The position numbers and the translations under genes are program-made. Of a stretch of DNA of 20,244 nt, positions 15,434 to 20,244 are shown piece after piece. Below the pieces are notes generated by a model. That model worked only from the letters and a program-made list of their open reading frames with translations. It was not told where the DNA came from and searched no databases. Location of the stretch: the NCBI GenBank assembly GCA_019751935.1, contig JAIEMR010000164.1, positions 1-20,244 of the forward strand, read 5' to 3'. Numbering within the stretch: the stretch's first letter is position 1; each line of letters starts with the position of its first letter. This stretch comes from Alphaproteobacteria bacterium (GTDB lineage Bacteria; Pseudomonadota; Alphaproteobacteria; Paracaedibacterales; CAIULA01).

Positions 15434-16333
15434 CTAAAGCCACTTTTTCTTTTTAAACCAAAAATAAATAAGGACATTGACAACAGCCATAAGAAGTAAA
15501 ACGCCAGGGTAACCAAATTTCCATTTAAGTTCGGGCATAATTTCAAAATTCATCCCATAAATTCCCACGATAAAAGTCATAGGCATGAAGAACACCGAAA
15601 AAATAGTTAAGACTCGAATCGTTTCGTTTGTCCGTTGCGAGGAAACTGAAAAATAAATCTCAAGTAAGTGATTGATGTTTTCAGATTTAGCGATCAGCAT
15701 ACTTTGTAGCTTGATAAATAAATCCCGGGTATCTCTGGTTTCTACATTTCCTTCTTCTTTAGAATCTAACTTGTCTATAATATCATATGATAGTATCAAC
15801 ATTTGTTTAAGCAGGTCTATTTCCCTTTTCAAATAATAAACGCCCTTTAATAGCGGCTCATCTTTTGGTTTAAGAAAAACCATTCGCTCATAATAATTTA
15901 CAGACTGTTCCAATTTTTTTATAGGGTCTTCATAGGTGTTCAGGCACGAAGCAATTAAAATATTTAACAAATCCCTGCTACTGGAAGGCATTTTTTCTTC
16001 CATGGATGCAATAACTCGTTCAAAAAGCGATTGCTTTTTGAGATGAATGGTTAATATAAATTTTTTACAAAAAAATATTGCAATCGTACTCGTAAGATCC
16101 TGGAAATTTTCTACTTCAGGCGTATCATCTTTACTGCATATTCTGAACAGTATGAAAGAATAGTTTGGCATCCTTTCAAATTTGGGCAAATGGCCCGGGT
16201 CTAAACAATCATCTACCAATGCAGGATGAAGATGATACCTGGTCGCTAATTCCTTAAATTCCTCATTCGAAGGCTCTATGATATCGAGCCACTCAAACCC
16301 ATTCTCTTTAATGTCTGCAATTTTGTTGATCAT
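15434..16333 (-). CDS. corA: CorA-type divalent cation transporter
   Basis: CorA-family proteins form pentameric inner-membrane channels for Mg2+ or related cations (Co2+, Ni2+, Zn2+). The 299-residue sequence has a cytoplasmic alpha/beta N-terminal domain, a long helical stalk (about 120-240) and two C-terminal transmembrane helices (about 241-259 and 273-292). The signature GMN is intact at 260-262 (IYGMNF) right after the first helix, and the C-terminus is basic (FKKKKWL). It lies 102 bases after anti-sigma 2; a hairpin occupies that gap. Which ion it carries cannot be read from sequence. Confidence 0.93.
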   Translation of the reverse strand: MINKIADIKENGFEWLDIIEPSNEEFKELATRYHLHPALVDDCLDPGHLPKFERMPNYSFILFRICSKDDTPEVENFQDLTSTIAIFFCKKFILTIHLKKQSLFERVIASMEEKMPSSSRDLLNILIASCLNTYEDPIKKLEQSVNYYERMVFLKPKDEPLLKGVYYLKREIDLLKQMLILSYDIIDKLDSKEEGNVETRDTRDLFIKLQSMLIAKSENINHLLEIYFSVSSQRTNETIRVLTIFSVFFMPMTFIVGIYGMNFEIMPELKWKFGYPGVLLLMAVVNVLIYFWFKKKKWL

Positions 16334-16349
16334 AAATAATATAGATAGT

Positions 16350-16379
16350 CCGCTAAGTTATGGGTTTCCGCCATAGCGG
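16350..16379. repeat. Inverted repeat between anti-sigma 2 and corA
   Basis: CCGCTA (16350-16355) and TAGCGG (16374-16379) form a 6-base-pair GC-rich stem with an 18-base loop, 17 bases before the corA start. An alternative inner stem (TATGG/CCATA) competes with it. There is no T tract; it could affect corA leader folding or be incidental. Confidence 0.35.
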
Positions 16380-16435
16380 CAAGAATTTATAAGTCTGTAG
16401 GTTAAATAGTCCCTTGTTTTGGAATCGGCGATTGT

Positions 16436-16771
16436 TTACCCAACCTTATCGAAAGCATTCCTGTTTTTTCCGTTTGGGTTAAAAAACCGTCTTGGTTTTT
16501 TCTTGTCAAGAGCAGCATCTATACACTCTTGCAATTTCTTTTTAAACTCGTCATCCAATCGAAGGTCACTATCTTTAATTACAAATACCTTGCTGATCCA
16601 ATAATTGATTAAGGCACTTTGCTTCATGTAGGTTTTACACATTGTGCAACACTTAAGGTGAAGTTCTAAGTCACAGCTTTCCGCCGATGTAATTTCATCT
16701 AATTGCCGCTTCTCAATCAGATAGGTCGCTTTCTTACAGTTGTAAAATGTTTTTTTTAGATCTTCTTCCAT
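16436..16771 (-). CDS. Zinc anti-sigma factor of ECF pair 2
   Basis: This 111-residue protein is the paralogue of the anti-sigma at 8134-8439. Its zinc motif is Cys12, His38, Cys42 and Cys45, again with 26 residues from the first Cys to His and HX3CX2C. It has two extra cysteines near the site (Cys33 and Cys41) which the other copy lacks, and Cys98-region residues are replaced by a basic tail (KKKPRRFFNPNGKNR). Shared blocks are NCKKAT, YLIEK/FLIEK and LDDEFKKKLQ. No membrane segment. It starts 21 bases after the sigma 2 stop. The extra cysteines may alter redox threshold; this is inference. Confidence 0.85.
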   Translation of the reverse strand: MEEDLKKTFYNCKKATYLIEKRQLDEITSAESCDLELHLKCCTMCKTYMKQSALINYWISKVFVIKDSDLRLDDEFKKKLQECIDAALDKKKPRRFFNPNGKNRNAFDKVG

Positions 16772-16792
16772 TACCTTTATTATGGTTTTACG

Positions 16793-17383
16793 TTAAATCC
16801 AGTTTCTTTGCAGGCACGATCTCAAATTGACCTTTGCCCGATGTATAATTACCCAATAATTTGACGAACTCAGATTCAGATCCTTTATAATGGTTTCGCT
16901 CGACTCGTCGTTCACGTGTTTCATGGTGAAGACTGACGACCACAATGGGGGTAGTTTTGCCATGCACGCCTTGAATATACCCTGAAACTCTTTGTTCTGC
17001 AGTGCATCTGGCTGCTCTTCCCAATTGCCAACCGGAGAATGCTGTACAACCCAACGGCCCTCTTCAGCATCGAAAAAATCCTGATACTCTGCAACAGTCG
17101 ACCGAAGAAGGCCCCGAAGTTCAAGAGGCTTTTTTCGATAAACATCCACAATCTTGTTCTTAAGAATGGCAGTAAGCCAGGTTTTTTCAGAACATAATCC
17201 TTGAAAACTGTCGACACGCTCAAGTGCAGACAGAAACGTTTCCTGTACTAAATCCTTTGCTAATTCTATATTATTAATCCTCACCAAGGCGAATCCATAC
17301 AAGTAGTCAGCATACAAATCCGTCCAAACATTTGGATTGAGGTATCCATGTGATTGATTATATGAGCTAGATCCTTTGCGCAT
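16793..17383 (-). CDS. ECF sigma factor, pair 2
   Basis: This 196-residue ECF sigma factor is closely related to sigma 1. Region 2 (about 24-85) has LYADYLYGFAL, KDLVQETFLSAL (43-54) and SEKTWLTAILKNKI followed by VDVYRKK; region 4 (about 135-196) has CMAKLPPLWSSVFTMKH, ESSETIIKDLNLSSS and the recognition helix WVIIHRAKVNLRSCL. The linker differs most. The near-identical region 4.2 suggests overlapping -35 specificity. Unlike sigma 1, no clear TTGTAAGG-N16-GACTA element is found upstream; two dyad-symmetric sequences are present instead (17434-17474). Confidence 0.92.
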   Translation of the reverse strand: MRKGSSSYNQSHGYLNPNVWTDLYADYLYGFALVRINNIELAKDLVQETFLSALERVDSFQGLCSEKTWLTAILKNKIVDVYRKKPLELRGLLRSTVAEYQDFFDAEEGRWVVQHSPVGNWEEQPDALQNKEFQGIFKACMAKLPPLWSSVFTMKHVNDESSETIIKDLNLSSSNYWVIIHRAKVNLRSCLQRNWI

Positions 17384-17782
17384 CTAAATAGCGTGTATTA
17401 GTGTTGATCACGGATTTTCTTTTTTAAATGACGAAATGCAAACTCACATGCATTTTATCCTTTCTTAGTAAGAATCGTCATTAGTATTTCCCTGCATTCT
17501 AACAGTGGTAAGCAACACAAATGTACTTGATAACAAGAAAATCTAAATGCCCAATAATCCATAATTTATCACATAAAATAAGGGTTTTAGGCAATAATAT
17601 ATCTCCTTAAACAGGACTAAAAGTAAATCATGATTTGTCTTTATCAACTCCTTTTAATACAAGTCTAAACATGGTTAATTATTACTACATAAGTATTATA
17701 AAACAGCCAATTAAAAGCATTCGTTCCTAATAACAACTTTCCAGATTTCTACTATACAGTGGCTAAATACATTTCGATACAA
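17384..17782. other. 399-base intergenic region before sigma 2
   Basis: This AT-rich stretch separates the divergent MsrA gene from sigma 2. It should hold the sigma 2 promoter. I see two palindromes near its left end (described separately) and no credible small gene, tRNA or strong terminator hairpin after the MsrA-like gene. Confidence 0.6.
17434..17474. promoter_or_regulatory. Two dyads upstream of sigma 2
   Basis: AAATGCA (17434-17440) and TGCATTT (17449-17455) form a 7-base inverted repeat with 8-base spacer. Seven bases further lies TTCTTAGTAAGAA (17462-17474), a perfect palindrome around one central base. They sit 51-91 bases before the sigma 2 start and could be operators. Confidence 0.4.
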
Positions 17783-18280
17783 TTAAAAATCTTCTCTGAC
17801 CATTGCTCCAAACCTACTCCGCAACTCACTAAGTTTTGGACTGATATAAACTTGGCAAAAAGGCGCTTCTTTCTTTTTACTGTAATAATTAAGCTGATTT
17901 TCTGCATTTAACCTAAATTCCTGTAAAGGCAGTATCTTAGTGATGTAATGGATATTGTTTTCTTTGCCGAGCCTTGCTAAAGTGTCATAAAGGCCTACGC
18001 TATCTTTTTTATCAAAATAGTAAAGTGCCGAACGGTACTTGGTTCGCATGCTGTGCTCTTTCGAGCTACTGTGAGTCAGGAGATGCACCTCAATCAGTAC
18101 ATCAACAGAAATGATACTGCTGTCAAAATTTACGATAACCCCTTCTGAAAAATCATCATAGGGTGCGGTCGAGGCAACCCAACCCTGCTCTACCTTGACA
18201 ACGCCATGCAGTGCCTGAAAAACAGCTTCGGTGCACCAATGGCATCCACCTCCAAAACCTATTCTACTTATATTTTCCAT
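17783..18280 (-). CDS. Divergent MsrA-family protein (GGGCHWC)
   Basis: This 165-residue protein belongs to the MsrA fold but differs from canonical MsrA. The active-site loop reads FGGGCHWCTEAVF (9-21), with His14 in place of the usual Phe and an additional Cys16. The WVAS segment replaces GYxGG, SEGVIVNFD (45-53) replaces GHAExVxVxYD with Glu46 as probable acid, and HSMRTKYRSALYYFD (76-90) corresponds to the QYRSAIF segment. A late Cys142 (APFCQVYISPKL) could resolve the intermediate. It may reduce methionine sulfoxide or a related substrate. A TTGTAAGG-N16-GACTA element lies about 110 bases upstream. Confidence 0.85.
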   Translation of the reverse strand: MENISRIGFGGGCHWCTEAVFQALHGVVKVEQGWVASTAPYDDFSEGVIVNFDSSIISVDVLIEVHLLTHSSSKEHSMRTKYRSALYYFDKKDSVGLYDTLARLGKENNIHYITKILPLQEFRLNAENQLNYYSKKKEAPFCQVYISPKLSELRSRFGAMVREDF

Positions 18281-18683
18281 ACATCTTTTTTCCAGTTGTA
18301 AAACTATTGTAACTAAACTTAACAGGGCATCATCGAAAAAACATCAAAAAATCAAGTCTTCAGTAATAAATGTTCACCCTTTACATTTTAGTCGGCGGCA
18401 ATTGGAGAACCTTACAAAAATTTATTTGAGGTAAAAATATACTCACCTAATGATTCTATAGGAACATTAAGCAAGAGAGCGCTCCATAATAGGTAATTGT
18501 AAATTCTTAAATCAATACTAGTTTTAAAGTAATATATCAATAAATGCTTAGCTTTATTTCATTGAAAAAAAGTTATTTTGTTTAAATTTCAAATATTTGT
18601 AGTTTTTGTAAGCTACACGACATTTTTGTTTATACTACTACATTATTTTAGCATAATAAAATATAATATAACAGAAAAACAAT
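18281..18683. other. 403-base region between divergent genes
   Basis: This region separates the minus-strand MsrA-like gene from the plus-strand hydrolase. Its left half holds the ECF-type motif (18389-18417). The right half (from about 18430) is very AT-rich and should contain the hydrolase promoter; TTG at 18563 followed 18 bases later by TAAATTTC resembles the Bacteroidota TTG/TAnnTTTG promoter at 7 of 8 positions, which is weak. An 8-base palindrome GAGCGCTC (18477-18484) is the only GC-rich spot. No gene seen. Confidence 0.55.
18389..18417 (-). promoter_or_regulatory. ECF-type promoter motif before divergent MsrA
   Basis: On the minus strand TTGTAAGG (18410-18417), a 16-base spacer and GACTA (18389-18393). 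The inner flanks also match the sigma 1 copy (GGTTCT after the first box and CCGACTAA at the second). Confidence 0.7.
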
Positions 18684-19667
18684 ATGAAAAAAAAGAACAG
18701 AACACTAAAAAAGATTTTACTTGCCGCATTGCTGATAGTATCTTCAATGAATACAATCTTTGCACAGTCTGAGGCAAAAACACTAATCGAAAAAAATAAT
18801 ACAATTTCAAATATTTTGTATAAAACTATTGAAATAGATGGTCAGAGCATTTTCTATAGAGAAGGAGGTCAAAATAATAAACAGACAATCTTGTTCTTAC
18901 ACGGTTTTCCCTCTTCTTCGAGAATGTGGCAACCATTGTTGGAAAATTTATCAGCTGATTATCACGTAATAGCTCCTGATTATATTGGCTTTGGGCACAG
19001 TAGTCAACCTGATGCAACTAATTTTAATTATACTTTTGATAACTTAACAGAGTATATAGATAAATTCATTTCGCGCTTATCTTTAGAAAAGATTATATTA
19101 GTACAACAAGATTATGGTGGTCCAATAGGAATGAGAATTGCAGAAAAACATCCAGAAAAAATTCAAGCAATAATCATTCAAAATGCTGTTAGTCATAAGG
19201 AAGGCTTGTCACCATTATGGGAATCCAGAAAGGCGTTTTGGGCTGATAGAGAAAAATATTATGATGCTGTTAAGAATGTTTTTTTAAGTTTTGAAACTAC
19301 TAAACAAAGACACATAGGCAGTAGCCCAACTCCTGAAAAAATAAATCCGGACACATATACAGATGAATATCTATTTCTTTCTAAACAGGGAATAGCTGAA
19401 ATTCAAATGAATTTATTCTATGATTATCAAAGTAACATAAAACTATATCCTCAATGGCAACAATGGCTAAAGAAGAATCAGCCAAAAATGCTAATCATTT
19501 GGGGTAAATATGACCCTTCATTTGCTGTTGAAGGAGCTTGGAAATATAAAGAAGATGTTCCTAATGCTGAAGTCCATATATTAGAAGCAGGACATTTTGC
19601 TTTAGATGAAGCAGAAAATGAAATCAAATTGTTAATTAGGAACTTCTTGAAAAAGAATCAATTGTAG
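18684..19667 (+). CDS. Exported haloalkane-dehalogenase-like hydrolase
   Basis: This 327-residue protein has a signal peptide (KKKNRTLKK, hydrophobic core 11-26, cleavage near FAQ) and an alpha/beta hydrolase domain. The oxyanion motif is HGFPSSS (73-79). The nucleophile elbow is VQQDYGGPIG (140-149), placing an aspartate (Asp143) where serine hydrolases have Ser; this is the pattern of haloalkane dehalogenases and epoxide hydrolases. The probable acid is Asp277 (WGKYDPSF) and the base His304 (EAGHFALDE). It is the first plus-strand gene and is clearly richer in AT than the rest of the window (for example only 13 G/C in bases 19021-19080), which suggests a different origin. True substrate unknown. 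Confidence 0.9.
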   Translation: MKKKNRTLKKILLAALLIVSSMNTIFAQSEAKTLIEKNNTISNILYKTIEIDGQSIFYREGGQNNKQTILFLHGFPSSSRMWQPLLENLSADYHVIAPDYIGFGHSSQPDATNFNYTFDNLTEYIDKFISRLSLEKIILVQQDYGGPIGMRIAEKHPEKIQAIIIQNAVSHKEGLSPLWESRKAFWADREKYYDAVKNVFLSFETTKQRHIGSSPTPEKINPDTYTDEYLFLSKQGIAEIQMNLFYDYQSNIKLYPQWQQWLKKNQPKMLIIWGKYDPSFAVEGAWKYKEDVPNAEVHILEAGHFALDEAENEIKLLIRNFLKKNQL

Positions 19668-19801
19668 TTAAAAGTATTGTGGCGTATTAGAGCAGTCTAA
19701 TTACATTCCAAAAATATAATAAAAAATAATTCACACTTTCTATTTTTTTATGTCTAAAGTAATATAGCAGAAATTAATCTATTACGTTAAATAAAAAAGT
19801 A

Positions 19802-19981
19802 ATGAGAAAAACAAGCCTTTTATTAATTGTATCAGCATTTGGTGTAGCACCATATGGTAATGCTCAGAAAAATCAAAAAGTTAAAGACAATCAAAAAAAA
19901 GAAAAAAAAATGGAAAACAATTTTACTGGAGAACAAAAGAAAGTATTTAGCACAATCGAAAAAAAGGTCGAGGCATTTTAG
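19802..19981 (+). CDS. 59-residue exported peptide, likely truncated gene
   Basis: An ATG at 19802 opens a 59-codon frame ending in TAG at 19979-19981. Residues 1-22 are a good signal peptide (RKTSLLLIVSAFGV, then GNAQ), followed by a Lys/Gln-rich linker and FTGEQKKVFSTIEKKVEAF. That last segment resembles the first helix of secreted SnoaL/NTF2-like proteins, which normally continue for another 100 residues or more. Here the stop falls directly after EAF and the same frame resumes as NKYIDVHF before a second stop, so a nonsense change plus loss of the rest is plausible. It lies 134 bases after the hydrolase gene on the same strand. A genuine small secreted peptide cannot be excluded. Confidence 0.45.
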   Translation: MRKTSLLLIVSAFGVAPYGNAQKNQKVKDNQKKEKKMENNFTGEQKKVFSTIEKKVEAF

Positions 19982-20076
19982 AACAAGTATATTGATGTCC
20001 ATTTTTAAATTACACTCCAGTAATAATTAGGCGATTATCCCTTCTCAACAATTGCCACTCCTTCCCCACGCTCCTA

Positions 20077-20144
20077 AAAAAATTACCGTCACAATTATTG
20101 ATACAATAATATGTACACTGCGTGACTTGCGCCGGTAATTTTTT
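20077..20144. repeat. Large imperfect palindrome 1 near right edge
   Basis: AAAAAATTACCG (20077-20088) and CGGTAATTTTTT (20133-20144) are perfect 12-base arms. Inside them are GTCAC/GTGAC (20088-20092 and 20122-20126) and a small hairpin ATTATT-gatac-AATAAT (20094-20110). The A/T-rich outer ends would give T tracts on either strand, so it could be a bidirectional terminator, or a structured mobile-element end. Confidence 0.6.
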
Positions 20145-20156
20145 CCCCAAAGCTTC

Positions 20157-20208
20157 TTTACATAATGTGGCATTATAGTGCTGCGCAGCTATAATAACAT
20201 TATGTAAA
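20157..20208. repeat. Large imperfect palindrome 2 near right edge
   Basis: TTTACATAATGT (20157-20168) and ACATTATGTAAA (20197-20208) are perfect 12-base arms. After an asymmetric bulge (GGCA on one side, TA on the other) a second stem TTATAG (20173-20178)/CTATAA (20189-20194) encloses the tip TGCTGCGCAG. The two-stem layout with unequal bulges is like single-strand-folded recombination sites. Confidence 0.65.
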
Positions 20209-20231
20209 AAAGCCGCTCACCCCAAAAGCGG
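20206..20231 (-). terminator. Possible terminator for a gene beyond the right edge
   Basis: CCGCT (20213-20217) and AGCGG (20227-20231) form a short GC-rich stem with a 9-base loop. On the minus strand the stem is followed by a C and then a T run (complement of 20206-20211), as for an intrinsic terminator of a leftward gene lying outside the window. Confidence 0.45.
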
Positions 20232-20244
20232 TAAGTATTTGCAT

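Noticed and set aside
15334..15546. 70-codon minus-strand frame overlapping the corA end
   Set aside because: It overlaps the transmembrane part of corA in another frame; its hydrophobicity is a by-product of the corA codons.
17640..17670. TTGTA/GAC-like element upstream of sigma 2
   Set aside because: Only TTGTA and GAC match, the spacer is one base short, and it is about 260 bases from the gene.
19687..19700. TTAGA-gcag-TCTAA hairpin after the plus-strand hydrolase
   Set aside because: Only a 5-base A/T-rich stem and no T tract; too weak to call a terminator.
20157..20208. Canonical integron attC site
   Set aside because: The folded shape is similar but RYYYAAC and GTTRRRY boxes are not present, and no integrase gene is in the window.

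Overview
The window looks like chromosomal DNA of a Bacteroidota species, probably Sphingobacteriales-, Chitinophagales- or Flavobacteria-like. The signs are AT-rich intergenic DNA, almost no Shine-Dalgarno sites, and protein families typical of the phylum (an EgtB of the Bacteroidota type, a GreA/GreB C-terminal-domain-only protein, a long fused DsbD, DUF2007 and DUF427 proteins). The genus is an inference from family resemblance only.

From about 100 to 18280 every gene lies on the minus strand, and the theme is thiol, methionine and iron redox stress. Reading in the direction of transcription, from right to left, the units are: (1) a divergent MsrA-like protein with a GGGCHWC active site (17783-18280); (2) an ECF sigma factor and zinc anti-sigma factor (16436-17383), then a CorA-type transporter; (3) msrB and msrA (14269-15249), closed by a strong terminator; (4) a CPGC thioredoxin-fold protein, a thioredoxin/MsrA-like fusion, a thiolase, a degenerate Mrr-type protein and cysS (9322-14074); (5) a second, paralogous ECF sigma/anti-sigma pair and rpiA (7259-9033), closed by a terminator; (6) a possible long operon of ferritin, a two-helix membrane protein resembling abortive-infection proteins, DsbD, a GreA-like protein, DUF427, EgtB and DUF2007, then after a hairpin a small unknown protein and an alpha/beta hydrolase (103-6970).

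The main discovery is a bipartite promoter-like element, minus-strand TTGTAAGG-N16-GACTA, found four times with exactly the same spacing. It precedes units 1, 4, 5 and 6, so it sits before ferritin, the CPGC protein, one ECF sigma factor and the divergent MsrA. Its layout is that of an ECF sigma -35/-10 promoter. Both anti-sigma factors keep the Cys-N25-His-N3-Cys-N2-Cys zinc motif with the same spacing as the redox sensor RsrA. Together these suggest a locally encoded, thiol-sensing ECF regulon covering methionine sulfoxide repair, periplasmic disulfide reduction, iron storage and possibly a sulfur-containing antioxidant (EgtB).

The right end (after about 18430) differs. It is much richer in AT and its genes are on the plus strand: an exported haloalkane-dehalogenase-like hydrolase and a 59-codon exported peptide that looks like a truncated gene. 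It ends in a cluster of large imperfect palindromes (20077-20231), suggesting acquired or rearranged DNA. I saw no rRNA, tRNA, CRISPR array or transposase gene.
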